Shown: piece by piece, positions 49,391-62,700 of the stretch
How the letters are laid out: each line of letters begins with the position of its first letter
How positions within the stretch are numbered: the stretch's first letter is position 1
DNA from: Spongilla lacustris
Lineage: Eukaryota; Porifera; Demospongiae; Spongillida; Spongillidae
Assembly: GCA_949361645.1 (NCBI GenBank)
Contig: OX442425.1
Coordinates: 2,348,171-2,412,170, forward strand
DNA length: 64,000 bases
Direction: 5' to 3'
The notes under the pieces: model-generated
What the model was told of the DNA's origin: nothing
Databases searched by the model: none
The model's input: the letters and a program-made list of their open reading frames with translations, nothing else
Position numbers and translations under genes: made by a program

Positions 49391-50040
49391 TTAGATCCTT
49401 AAAGAATCTATGGAGAAGTGTTTACATGAATGCATACAGCAAAAAATGTCATCAATAGCTTTTCCAGCACTTGGTACAGGAGTTCTAGGTTTCCCACCAC
49501 AAGTGGCAGCAAAGCTAATGTTGGAATCAGTTTCCAAATGAAAGACTCACCTGGACTTACAGTCCATATTGTCATCTTTATTGATACTGTCCATAAGGCA
49601 TTTGACGAAATGAAAGGATTTTTAGAACAGAGTATATGTAAATCCTCACCTTTTGGTACTGAATTCAAACAGCCACCAATGCCTGCATATCAGCCTCAAA
49701 AGGGTCTATCAATCTGTGGTCACAAAAATAACAGTAGTCAAGTTCATACATGTACGGGTTTTCTTCAATCTACTTTGCAAACTACATTGTCTGACAATAA
49801 ATTTAATATCAACGGTGTACATGTAACTGTGGAAACTGTGCTTGGAGATTTAACAGATCAAACCTGTGATGTAATAGTTAACAGCACAGGTTTACATATG
49901 AAAAGTACACATGGCGTCTCTGGGGCTATCTTAAAGAAGGGAGGACCTGAATTTGTAAAAGCATGGTTAACCCAAGTATGTACATTATATTTCAAGATGC
50001 CCAAGCATATCCTGAGTACCGTATAACATTTGTAGCATGA
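49391..50040 (+). pseudogene. Internally deleted PARP14-like copy (macrodomain joined to catalytic C-terminus)
   Basis: It starts with the intron end and first bases of gene B exon 13 (ATCCTTAAAGAATC) and covers the macrodomain 1 end and macrodomain 2 start. A one-base loss near 49537 shifts frame against the parent. At about 49966 it jumps from macrodomain 2 straight into the last 24 codons of exon 15 (VCTLYF/MYIIF region, then [13 protein letters not shown] ending and TGA at 50038). The 3' flank also resembles that of gene B. It is therefore a DNA-level duplicate with an internal deletion. It cannot encode a complete enzyme. Confidence 0.8.
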
Positions 50041-50364
50041 CTACACATTGTATACTGTTCATGAACATTATTTGTAATGTTTACATCAATCAATATGTAT
50101 ACTGTATGCTAAATGTAGGTGTGTGAATTGATGCTATTGACAAAATGGTTGACTTGTCAGCATGCACTGTCTTGAATTATCATGAAACAGGTTTGAATTA
50201 TCATGAAACAGGTAACTTGGGTATTTTGGCAGGAAAATAAATACTATGGATTAACATGACTTATTAGATAATACGTAGTACAAATCCAGCCATCTCCGCA
50301 GTTAGGCTCGCAAGTCTCCTTGCAGCATCTAAATTGTCATCCGCAATAGCTGCCCATTTCAAAT

Positions 50365-53300
50365 TTGCAGCTGTCTGCACCGCCATCACAATCAACCTTT
50401 TCAAATCCACCTTTAGCACCAGCTTTAGTGCAGGCTGTGCAGCCTTCATTATCTACAACTGACGAACTCACCACTCACTCGCACAGTTTTCAGCACACCT
50501 TGAAACACAAAAAGGCCTGTGTTGTTCATGGTTGCTCTGAACTTATCGCTCCCACTATGTGGCGTCACCACTTTGGTTTTCACGCACAAGGCTTATTCCC
50601 TGCTGTTCCTCCATCTTGGCTTGCAGAGCAAGACCTGTTTGTCTGTCCCAACTGTCTTTTACTAGTGGCCAATTCACATCATTCCTCTCACCAGCGGAAG
50701 TGTTCTCATTCCTTCAATGCACCCGCTTCTTGCTCTGATGAAGTTATGGATCCACCACGATCACTACCATTTTTGGCCGATGTATTTCAAGCTAAGTGCA
50801 ACACCATCCGTCACATCCCATCTCGTGACAAACAAGCATTTGCCCAAGTCCTTTCATCGTCTTTAGTGGCTGTCATACATGAAAACTCAGAGCAGGCTTG
50901 GCTTAGACTACTTATGCTTCCCAAATGTGTTCTCTTTTGATGACGTCATCACAAGCCCACATCAGTCAGCCAGTTATGTAGGTGTCACGAATATTTCGGT
51001 CCGCGTCTAATTTTGGTCCGCCCGGACCAAAATAGGCAACCGGAAATGGTCCGGGCGGACTAAAATTGATTGCCTGATTTCATCCCTCGTGTCACTTTTT
51101 GGTCCCATGATTGTAAATGTGACACAAAGACGATCTTTTGGAGGAAAAAGAAGACGAATCGGAAAGGAGAAATGTGGTAAGCTATTAACTAAATCTGTTA
51201 GTTATATAGCCTATAGTGAGAGAAAGGATGCGTTGTAGCACAGAAATGATCGCCAGTAGCGAGCCGCGTTATATTTGGCTATATCTATTACTAACCTGTT
51301 GAGTTGCTATCTAGTAGTTGCTGAATAGAGACCACCTGCTTACTGTGTTTTCATTTACAGTTCATAAGCCTAGCTGGCACGTAAAGCGTGTGGTTTCGGA
51401 TTAGTTGGGCGTAGCCCGATCTTCGCGTACTAGTACTAGCGGAAGGTCGGGTACCAAACCCACACAGTTTTTGTACAGAAGTAAGGTGCTCACAAATAAT
51501 ACCACATGGTGCAATAAGATAATCGTGGTCTTTTTTTCTGTAAATGGTCTTAAATGCGAATAACCACAAGTGGGCTTTAATTCGTACTGATAAACAACCG
51601 TGTACAATGAGCAGAAGTATGTTGCCTCTACTGGTAATTAGTTCCAGTACTCTATAAGCGTTGAGAATGTTTAGCTTGTAGTGTGGCTTTGGCTCAGGTA
51701 TGCATGCGCACTGCAAGATTGAGAAGTACAGGATCATCTAACTTGCCAGCAATTGAATGGACCTTCAGTGACGAAGCTACAATTTGTGCCACTGGCAAGC
51801 AAGCTTAACAGAGGCTTTTACCAAAACCCAAGGGTAGAATAGCAAATACATCCCTGCCTTTAATTAGAGCCACAGTGCCTTCTACCTGTTAAGGCTTCAT
51901 TGAAGAGTAGCCTAGTTCCATGGCTGTCTCAATCACACACTGCAATACGGTTCTCTCCATACAACTCTCTTGCATGCAACAGCTGTACATTAAATGAATA
52001 AATACTTGCGTATTTTAACTAGGTGGTAATTGCTTGCATTGAAGTGCTGCTTTCTTATTGGACTGCAATTAAATAAATTGTAAGGATAGCAACAATATAG
52101 GGAGCCTCTCTACCCAGCTTTATTAACAATCCACTATGTATGAAATTTATCCTGTGCATAATTTGAAAAGCCACATCCAGTGACACTTACATGTAATTAC
52201 TCAAAACACAGATTGTAAAGCTGATTTGTGGCACTATACTAAGAAGCATAAGACCTACCTCTGGACTTTGGGACATAAAAAGAACAATTCAGAGGATAAG
52301 AGAATGATACACATGGAAAGGGCTTAACAAAGAAGTCATTAAACTGGTAGGCTCTTTCTGGTTGGAATTTATATTTTCTAAAGGTATCATCCTGCATGTG
52401 AAGTGTGTCAAAGGAATTCTGCAAGACTGGTGTTACTACTGAACTGCGTCAACATGGTATCATATAGCAGTAGGTATGTCCACATGGGTGTTTGTATGTG
52501 AGTATCAAATGTTGCATAATTAATGCTGTAACTTAATTAGTTTCATTCTGATGTATGGTATACACCCTTTTTGTTAGATACATCGTTACTTTGAGTGGTT
52601 ATTTCTCTAGGTCAGTTGAAGCTGTTCTTACACCCAGCAAAGAGGCCCATCAAGTAGCCAATGCACTCCACAAGGTTATATATGGTAGATATCAATTGAA
52701 TTGAATATGTTTTTTTTTATTACAATAGAATTTTATGCAAATGGATTGCCTTGAGTCATGAATACTGATAGTGGTTCAGAATTCAAGAATGTTGAAAGGA
52801 TAAAAGTACACTACCATCCACAGGTGCACCCTTACAAAGAACTATTTTGTTTATCTATATCATTACCTACATAATATTATGCAATAAAACAGTCCTGATG
52901 AAATGTTTAATCAAACATTGCAGTGGATGCTTGTTAAAGCACTTACAGGACTGAAAGAACAGTGGGATGAATAATGTCTACTTACATCACATCTGAGTCC
53001 ACTCACTACACTACACGTTTCGCAACAACGCTGTTTAATTTGTGTTGCCAACCAGAAAAATGTACAGTGAAAGGCAGGAAATGTTGCAAAACGTCAAGAC
53101 GGACATTCTTTTTTGCACAGGTATAAAATGTTGGTATACTTAACTTGTTTTTATTTGCTCTTTTATTGTCTTTAGAAAAAAGCAAAATCAGCAGAATGAT
53201 GCTAAACATGCCAGGGCCAATCTATTTCTCAATGGTACCGAGGAGCTAAAGAAATATTAAGGAAAGGTGGTAAAAAGCAGTCCACTCCACCATCGCTATG

Positions 53301-56300
53301 CCTAGACTCTCCTCAACAGGCTACTCCATCAGCCTGGTTTTTGTAGTGTCATATTTCCACAATACTTATGCCACTAAGCTATGGGTGGGGTATACATGTA
53401 CGTACATGTACGTTTAAAGAACCGGTCCGCTCCGTCCAGCAATTATACTTATTCAGCGTGAAGTAATCAGTTTGGATTTGTTATTGTCCGCCTGTATAAC
53501 AGCAGCGTAGGGTCAAATTAGGCAGTCTTTTTGGTCCTAGGACCAAATCAGGCTGCTTGCTTTTGTCCGTCTATATAGGACCAAAATGAGCAGCGTAGGA
53601 CCAAATGAGGCAGCCTGTTTTGGTCCTAGGACCAAATTAAGCAAAGCCTGTAATAGTCCGCCGGACCAAAACAGGCTGCCTGAAACGGTCCTAGGACCGT
53701 TTCAGGATAGGACAAAATCAGCCGTGACATAACATGTGGTCTAAAGGGGAACTCACTCTCTATGGGATCGGATGCTATCTCAATCAACGCGAGCAGAAAA
53801 CTCCAACCATGCCTATAATGCTGTTTCTTTAGTTAGGGAGGGACTTCTTTCAAAGGTCTGTCAAGTCCTCATTTCTGGAGGGATAGCACCCAACAATGAC
53901 ACCACCTGGGGCCTCCTGCAGTCAAAACACCCTAAAAGTGCATGTGAAGGATCACTGAGGTCAACGTAAGGCTTGCGCTCGCCGAAAGGTATAGCACAAC
54001 CGAGGTATAGCTTAAACACAAATACATCACAATCGCATCAAAAACAAGGAACCAAGACTGAAAAAATACACCGCCTTATATAGTCTTTCCGTGCGCACAG
54101 CATGAACCCCGAGTAGTCTGCGCGGGTACATAAGCATCCGGAACTTTACAACAGTACTACAATGGGATTAACATAACACCTATACAAGCGACTACAATAC
54201 ACATTATCATGATATCCGGGTCACACAGCACAGGGTACAAGTCACACCTATGAAGTTACTGGGAGATCCCATGATCGATCCCTCACAGTGCACTACCATC
54301 TCAACCTATTTGTTCCCAGTCAACCAAACCTATTCTGCCTCCTAACTTCAACATCATGGCAGTCCTAGCCTTAACTCATTGCCTAAGGATACAGCATGTG
54401 GACCATCTGGCTTGCGCATTCAGCACCTATGCTGAGGTGCCCCTACAATTCCCAGTCACTTCCTCTCTTATAGAGACTGTCAATTTGCTTGCTTCAGGCC
54501 AGGTACCATCTCAGGTGGCAAAATACTTAGCAGGTGGCAGCCTCATTGCTCTTGAGAAAAACAAACCAGACTGTCCACCAGATGTTCAGTCTATTGCTAT
54601 AGGAGAATGCTTGAGAAGATTGACGGGAAAGTGTCTTTGTATTGTCAGTAAGCAGAAAGCCCAAGACTTCTTCTTTCCTCACCAAATGGGTGTGGCCTGC
54701 CCCTCTGGTTCTGAAAAGATAATCCATGGTCTATGCTGTTGTGTTGATGAGCATTGGTTTAGTATTGACTTCAAAGTTCTCAAAATAGACTTGTGCAATG
54801 CCTTTAACCTGGTTTCCCGACGACAAGCTGTCCTGGATGAATGCCTCCACCATTTTCCAGAGCTGTTTCCTTGGATGCTTTGGTGTTACAATCAACATCC
54901 TTCACTACTACACTCCCTGGGCACCATCAGCTCTGAATCTGGAGTACAACAAGGAGATCCCATGGGGTCTCTACTCTTCTGCTTGGTCTTACAAAAGTTA
55001 GTCTCTGCCATTGCTGAAGATAAGACTTGTTCTTCCCTTTCGTTTCACAAGTGGTACATTGATGATGGTGTTATTGCTGGACCCAAGCAGGCAGTTGCAC
55101 ATGCTCTTTCCATCATACAGGAACTGGGTCCCCTACTAGGCCTTCATATCAACATTGCCAAATGCGAATTGTACAGCCCGTGTGACCTAAGCCTTTTTCC
55201 ATCTGACATAAAGAGGTCTACATCACCTCACTTTGAAATACTTGGAGCCCCCAATTGGTGACGTTCTTTTCTGTGGCAAGTTTGTTGCCCAGAAGCATGC
55301 AGAGGCCCTGCACCTACTGAAGCAATTGGAGGAAGCTGGCTCTGTTGATCCCCAGGTGGCACTGCTTCTTTTGAGGCTATGTGGTAGTTTTTGTCATCTG
55401 GTGCACCTGGCCTGGCTAGATCAACTCCTCCCTCATTGATCGTTGATGGTCTTTCACTCTTTGATAATGATGTATGCCACTGTTTTGCTGAGTGCACCAT
55501 GGTTGACACATCTGATGCAGCTTGGCAGCAAGCCCAACTTAGTTTAAGTTGTGGAGGCCTAGGGCGTCGTCGCCTTTCTCTTCGTTCACCTTACATTGCT
55601 TCTGCAATTGCATCCGACTGTAGCTCTCCACAAAGCAAGCATCTTTTGCATGCTATTGAATTGTTCAATGCATCTGTATCTACCATCAATTAGATCACCA
55701 TTACTACCATCAGTTCTTCTAAACTAACTCAAAAACTGTTATCTGCTAAATTGGAGGACCAGCAATTTACCAAGCTATTTGCTAATGCTTCACTGCCGGA
55801 TAGGGCTCATTTACATTCAATTTCCTCACCTCACTCATCAGCTTGGCTATCTGCCACACCTTCCCCAAGGCTCAACCTTCATCTTGATCCCTCTGAGTTT
55901 CAAGTTTGCCATTAAGTGGTGTGGTTAGGCCTTCCTGTGAGTCAAGGTCAGCTTTGTCCCCGATGCATGTCCCATTCTTTGGATCACTTTGGTCACCATA
56001 CTCTGTCATGTAAAAATGGCTCCGATGTGGTTTCTCGTCACAACAGAATCTGAGACATCCTTTCGAATTCTGTCAACGTGCATGCTTGGGTGCGCAGCTT
56101 GAGGCTGGAAGCAGTCTGGGTCATGAAGCTCGACAAACGCTTCCTGCCAATGTCCTCATCCCTAACTGGGAGTTGGGCAAGCCTGCTGCAATTGATCTTT
56201 GTGTCACATCCCCGCTTAATTCAGATACCCTATACAAGTAGCGTGTGTGACACCAAGTTCAGCAGCAATGCAGGCAGAACAGAGGAAGCACCACAGTAAT
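50365..56300 (+). mobile_element. Broken reverse-transcriptase element (YIDD type), twice interrupted
   Basis: The 5' part (50365-50940) has a Cys/His zinc-finger-like region (ACVVHGCSELIAPTMWRHHF, then CPNCLLLVANSHHSSHQRKC) and ends LRLLMLPKCVLF. The RT core at 54356-55261 shows KVLKIDLCNAFNLVSRRQAV, SGVQQGDPMGSLLF and KWYIDDGVIAGP, where YIDD holds the catalytic aspartates. Later pieces (55270-56300) continue with VDTSDAAWQQAQLSL and CPRCMSHSLDHFGH-type zinc ligands. Stops and frameshifts occur throughout. A 2.75 kb element splits it at 50983-53729, and sequence at about 53970-54340 does not fit the family. It resembles a class of metazoan RT genes I know only as unnamed multi-copy proteins. 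Confidence 0.75.
50983..53729. mobile_element. Element with TGTCACG ends and GGTCC palindromes inserted in the RT gene
   Basis: The ends TGTCACGAATATTTCGGTCC and its inverted counterpart (TGTCACGGCTGATTTTGTCC when reversed) match at 14 of 20 bases. Both subterminal regions are packed with GGTCC/GGACC palindromes such as GGTCCTAGGACC and GGTCCGCCCGGACC. Internal scraps (52620-52690 and 52740-52870) resemble a retroviral-type integrase (TDSGSEFKN), which would suit TGT...ACA ends of Ginger-like elements. No clear target duplication is visible. Confidence 0.55.
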
Positions 56301-59090
56301 GATGCAAAATGTGGAGAGTTAGATTGGGTTTGCATCCGCCCCCTGGTGTTGCATCCCCTTGGTGGTAGAGTCCTATGGAAGCTGGGGACCGGAAGCTCAA
56401 TGTAGTCTCTCCAGACTTGCCGGAAGACTAGCCACTAGACTGGGGCAGCCTAAGTCCTTCACAACAAATCTGATCTATGGCAGATTAAACTTGACCCTGA
56501 TAAGAGCCAACTCCAGGAGTATGTGTTTGACATTGTGTTGTGTGTTTAAATTGTATATTGCAGAATACAAATACATAAAACTATTTATTTCAAAAAATGC
56601 CTTATTAGATCATACAAATACATAAAACTACATATTTCAATTGTGCCTCATGTTGTGCTGCAAAGAAGACCTTGCATGAGGAACAAAAATATGAGTATGC
56701 AATTATGTATAAGTGTAAGGGTACATATAAAATAGCAATAGTCTGCTTTCTTTATGCATCATAGCTGATTGCTATAATTGCATAAATCCTGTATGCATAC
56801 AGAGATGAGCCATGAAGAATAAAATCAGGTGTACTGTACCATAACCAACTCAACGAGGAACAAATGCACTGCTTATATTTAAAAAAACAGTTGTTTATTG
56901 TACAAGGGGGGAGTTGGGGTAAAGTTTTTTTTTGGAGAGGAGAGTTGCAGACAGGGAGGAAGAATTGAACTCTTAACCTTGGCAAAGCCCTGTGGGTATG
57001 GGAACCACCATTCATTCCTGAATAGAACATTAATCATTGTTACATTGTTTACTCTAAACAAATCCCTTAATCAACATTATGAATAAAGTTCATTTTAGTT
57101 TCTAAGTGATTTGTTGCACATTGTGTAGGGTGAATGATGGTTCCCATACAGGCTTTGTGCAAAGTTAAGAGGTCAAGCCTGCCTCCCTGTCTGCAATGCT
57201 CCAAACTATCGAAACCAGACAGCCCTATACTAGGTCAAGCTTCATGTTTGGTAGATAGAAGAATGTGCTCTTCTATCTATGGTTGCAAGTACTGTACCTA
57301 ATATAAAGTGTGTTCTTTGGAAGGCTCATAGCCACAACTTCGACTAGGTCGCCATGCAAGAGCAGTTATTAGTGCCACTTTGATCCCAGACTTGGACTGA
57401 TTGGCACACCCTCCCACACTTTTATTCTATCAACGGACCCGGCAGTGGGATGCATGGCACATGCATCTAGCTTTTAAACATTTAATTAGCACAGAAGGAG
57501 CATTCAAATGACATTAATACATCCGAGAGAAACTAGCAGTAAAGCAGTTTGCATAACTACCACATCCTTTCATTTTTATATGCTAGTTTACATGCATGAG
57601 CCTAGTTGGGTGTAGCCGTGCGCCAAGTCGCGAACATTTTTATTTTTATTTTTATTTTTAATATTTCTTAATCAAGTGGGCAGCGAAACTCGCACTCCAT
57701 TCCATTGACGCGAGATGCACATTGCGATGTGCATCAGTGACGTGCCGGTAGGGTTTATAGTTGACGTAAAAGTACGGATTATTAGGATTCCGACTTTTTC
57801 CCCACAATCCAGAATCCGGTATCCGTCAATTTCCGGATAATTGATAACCATTAAAACCATAGTACATGTATTTCTACGTTAAAACCAAAATGGTGGGTGA
57901 TAAGTGGGTTCAAGACTGGTAATTTCGTACTTTGCAAAAGGGATGGTAATACGGACGATTATGTAAATCATGTAACGACTTGTTAATAGGACGTTAATTA
58001 ATTTGCCGCCTAGTTACGGGATCTAGGGGGCAGTAAATGGGTATTGATCCTAAGAGAGAAGTGGTTAACTGTGCGCCTCGGTAAGTGTAACAATACATGG
58101 ATGTTTTTTGGCTGACAAGAAAGATAATGTTCTAGTCAGCGGCCAATGGATGGACGGAAAATTACACTTTTGAAGCCAAAAGGAGTGCGAAGTGGTGGAT
58201 CAGCGTTCGCCGCATTGCAGTTTTGAGTATATAATCCATTTATGCTATCATGTAATGTAACTTCATATAATTCTAGTACATACATAGGAATCAATTATCT
58301 GGATAAATCAGGATTATCCGGATTTCGGAATCCGCTCGAATTTAATGCGGAATCCGGAATCCGGATTGTAATATTGCCGACAGATATAAACCCTAGACGT
58401 GCGTTGACGTAGCTGCGCAACCCTCTATCCACTTTTAAATTCAGCGGGCCTGGGCCTCCTATCGCTAGGAAATTTATTAATTTTCCTGGGCAGCACTGAC
58501 TACGCACTGACTCACGGTTGCTATTTTAAAAAATTTGACGCTTGTGTTGTACGTAACACGTGTTGAGAATATCAAATTTAATTCGAACTTGTTAATTTTA
58601 CTGAGGGGGTGGATTAGTGTTTGCAATTCCACGTGCTGCATTACTAATTATCATGAAATGCCTATAATTATAAACGCATGCATTCTGAGATCTGTAAGAA
58701 TTGAACAGATCAATCGTTGCCATAGGTAAATATAGACGTAGTTACATATGTGATAAAGGAAGCCCACTTCTCTATATCATTGTAAACTCATAAGCTAGGC
58801 AAAGGTTTGTTAGCGTGTGGAATTACAAACACTATAACACATATCCCATTGCCTAACTGAGACACCATCCACAGGGGGAAAAATATACCCGTGTTACATC
58901 AAACGATTTTCCTAATTGTTCGCCGCGTCAAAGTCGTCCCCAATGTTCCTGTGACATTAATAATAACCGCAAGTTGTAGTACATCTGCTGCTGCGCGTGC
59001 GCTTATATGTGCTATTGCAGCAGATTAATTATTATTTGTTTCTATTGCATACGTGTCGTCTGTTGAGCTGCAGTGTATAAGAAGTGCAGC
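56301..59090. other. Intergenic region before gene C
   Basis: No gene recognised apart from the degenerate inverted-end element at 57738-58405. The last 150 bases form the presumed gene C promoter, with a GCGCGTGCGC word near 58993. Confidence 0.4.
57738..58405. repeat. Degenerate inverted-end element
   Basis: TAGGGTTTATA near 57748 and TATAAACCCTA near 58386 are inverted, and both sides carry AATCCGG-type words. The ends are imperfect and no target duplication is seen. Confidence 0.35.
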
Positions 59091-59101
59091 GAAAGGGAAA
59101 G
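59091..59101 (+). promoter_or_regulatory. IRF/ISRE-like motif upstream of gene C
   Basis: GAAAGGGAAAG fits the IRF-binding core GAAANNGAAA and lies 15 bases before the gene C start codon, so it could be core promoter or 5' UTR. It is a short motif and may be coincidental. Confidence 0.3.
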
Positions 59102-59115
59102 TAGACCATCTAATC

Positions 59116-59128
59116 ATGGCAGGGGAAG
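59116..59128 (+). CDS. Gene C exon 1: start codon exon (MAGE)
   Basis: Thirteen coding bases (ATGGCAGGGGAAG) and a GTAAGA donor in phase 1, the same format as gene B exon 1. Confidence 0.72.
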
Positions 59129-59664
59129 GTAAGAAGTATACGATTGCATGCCTCGGTGAGTAGTAGTCAGCCCCCGACAGCGGTATAGAGCGGTAACAGT
59201 GGGTGGAGCGACGTGATGTACCTGTTCACATTGAGCCATACAGGTTCACATGCAGGTGAGTTTAAAATTATAACTTTATTATGCCGTACGCGTGCATGTG
59301 AGCAAGCGTAGAAGTCACTGGCAGAGAGAAAAGCGGTAAAAAGATAGCGATTATCTTACTGATGACACTGATCGTGCCCGCGAGTCTAGCTTCCAAAATG
59401 AAGCATTCATACACTCGAGTTCATACTCAATATCAATAACGTATTCTGGCATCATCTGATCAGCCATTCCTAGCGCGTTCAATGCGTTGCATTCGGCAAA
59501 AGACCGTAAGCTTTTAATATACGTGGTTGGTTATGCGTTGAGACGAAGTTAATTAGCTCATTGTGTCTGATTATTAGAAAGCCGCTGGATGGCTAGGGAA
59601 TGCATGCATGACAGTAAAGGCAACTGAACATAATTAAGAAGAAAACGCGTACACTATTTTTTGT

Positions 59665-59700
<36 letters not shown>

Positions 59701-62700
59701 GGGGGGGGGGGGGAATAGGAAGCAAGATAAGCAAGAAGCACATCAGATTCACCGGCAACCTCTATTTTTGATTAGTGACCCAATTAGTGTGTCGCTCTGG
59801 GCCCCTGGCACAATGGGATTAAGCACGCCATGTTACAGGGGTTACGAATACAAGTACACATGAGACCTGGTGTGTATATCAGAGTGTTGTTCCCTGGTCA
59901 TACAGCAAAGCGTCTTATCTAACCTAAATATGTTTATCATATACATGCAGATACAGTAGAGGAGCCTAAACGTAATCCAGGAGCCTCTCATGAACATATG
60001 AGTGCATTCTTTGAAGAGAATGGTGAGGACTTTGGTGTGGGCTCTTGTAGAATCTTAAATGGTGGTACTGCAACAGGAACACTTTTCTGTGCTATTCAAA
60101 AAGGTACACCATCATTCTGTCACTTTCATATCTGAATTTTTAGGATGATATATATTGTGAATATCTTTTGACAGAGTTGGACATGCTCTTGGATGGGAAC
60201 CATAAGTTTTCAGGGTGTCCTTTCCAGCTAGAGGTGGTGCCTCCTGATGTGGAATGCAAACACAGCAGTGTTTCTGCATTAATTGAAGCCAGGGGAGCAG
60301 TGGGCTTGGATCAAGAAGAGCTACAGTTGAACATTGAAATGCCAAGGGCAGGAGGACAAAAGGGCGTGTTCAAGTACTGTGTTATTGCGGATCCAGATGG
60401 AGTTACAAAGATTGAATTTGTTAGCTCTGAAGGTCAGTGGCTCACATGCAACCTAAAACTCTAGTGTGGGATGACAAATACACAGTAATTACGGTTTATT
60501 TGTGGGTTTAATTTGTAGTCTAATTTATACCTACGTAATTGTAGATCACACTGCTCATGCTTCATGACTGTGACTATTTACAGGCTGCAATCTATGATGA
60601 TGGCCATTATCCATAGTTTTACTTCTGTTTTTTTTTTTGATCCAAGCCCACTGCTCCCCTGACTTCAATTAATGCAGAAACACTGCTGTGTGTCAATGTA
60701 TATGTATAGTCAGAAAAGGGTACATACATGTACATGTGTATCATAGCAACCATCATTTAGTAAAGCCACATAAAATATCACACCATATTCTATCTCCTTA
60801 GGCCTTCCATGAGTGGCATCTTGTAAATTCTTATTTTCCAAAGTTATAGTTTTGTACACTTCCTATATTGATAGTTACAGCCTTAACTTATCACTGTTAT
60901 GCAAGGAGAATTAATAATAATTAAAATTTGTTTCATTAAACCAGCTGAATATTTAAAAAGGTTCGTTCTTTAGCAAATGTATATTTACGAATCCTTTTTT
61001 TTCATGTGGAATGCATTAACTGATTGCTCTCATTAAAACTAAAAATTGCAATTTTCATTGATTATAAAGCACCTGATAGGAAAGCTGTTTTAAATGTTCA
61101 AAGTGAGGTTTTTCACTTTTCATTTCACTTAAACTGTTTATTATCACAGATGAAGTTTGCATGTAGATATATGTGGACCACCATTTTACATGTGCTGTTT
61201 AAATTGACTCTCCAAATTCCTCTAATACATGGCATAAAATGATCAACAACGTACATACATGTACATACTTGATTATAAATACAGGTTGTCCATGAGAGTA
61301 TGCAACACGTTTAATTCAGTATAACTGTGGATATTAAAATTTTAAGAAGCCACTTAAATTTTATTATTGTATTAGTCAAATAACATTCATAAACATCTAC
61401 GTAATTATATTAAACCCTCATACACTGTATAAATGTTAGGTTAGATAATTTGCTAATCTGTTTATAATTCCATGGACAGAAGAGGCATTGCAAGCTGGTC
61501 TGCATGGTAAAGACATAGGAGAAACAATGTTTGGTAAAAACAGGCTGGGACAGATTCAGGTGGCTGAAGTGAAGACCACCACAGCAGAAGAGGTGGCTGC
61601 AGTGAAGACCACCACATCAGAAGAGGTGGCTGAAGTGAAGACCACCACAGCAGAAGAGGTGGCTGCAGTGAAGACCACCACAGCTGAAGAGGTGGCTGCA
61701 GTGAAGACCACCACAGCAGAAGAGGTGGCTGCAGTGAAAACCACCACAGCTGAAGAGGTGGCTGCAGTGAAGACCACCACAGCAGAAGAGGTGGTTGCAG
61801 TGAAGACCATCACAGCAGAAGAGGTGGCTGCAGTGAAGACCACCACATCAGAAGAGGTGGCTGCAGTGAAGACCACAACATCAGAAGAGGTGGCTGCAGT
61901 GAAGACCATCACAGCAGAGGTAGTGGGAGGAGAGGTTCAGGAGGCTACAGTGAAGATCACATCAGAAGAAGCCAGTGGAGTACATGGGGTGAAGCATGGA
62001 GGAGATGAGAAAGGGAATATTTTACTGGAGGGCCGTGGCAGTGAGCACACTGCTGTTCAGGTGTCAGTACTGGAAGAAAAAGTGAAGTCCCTTTCTGAGC
62101 AGCTTGCTGCTGAAAGGGAAGAAAAACTGCTAAAAACCCGTGAAGTGGAGAGTCTCAAGGAGACTTGTAAGTTTGCGTGTGTATGTGTGTCTGTGCTTGT
62201 AGTCTAGTATCAGTGTACATGTTAGCATTAGTGTATGTGTGTGGTTATATGTGTGCAGAGTCAATTTGTGGTGTGCACATGTGACTTATAAATCGGAATC
62301 TTCTCTGCGCAATTAATGTACGAACGGACAGCGTTTGGTTCCCGCGTGGTTCCCGCAAATAGTATTGCTAAAATGCATGCACGATTTCTGCCGCTTTTAA
62401 TGCGAATGTATAATTTGTATAGTGACGATCCTGACCCAACGTTTATTTTATTCTATATTTTTATTCGCGGGAACCGAGCGGGAACCAATTTTCCACACAA
62501 GGTTCCCGCCCGGGAACCACCAATACATGTGAGAAAGGCGTGGTAGTACAAGTTATTGAAAATAATTGAGCATAAAATGGCGCCTAGACTATAAGTTGGA
62601 AATCGTGTTTAATCAAAAGCCACCTCTATTCTCGGGTGCCGACGAGCAGGGGATATATTCGGACCTTGGGCCTCAACGCTTGAGGCCGACGGGACCTTTT

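Noticed and set aside
61556..61912. Minus-strand open frame across the gene C repeat
   Set aside because: It is the antisense of a 33-bp tandem repeat; the plus frame is continuous with splice-compatible exons.
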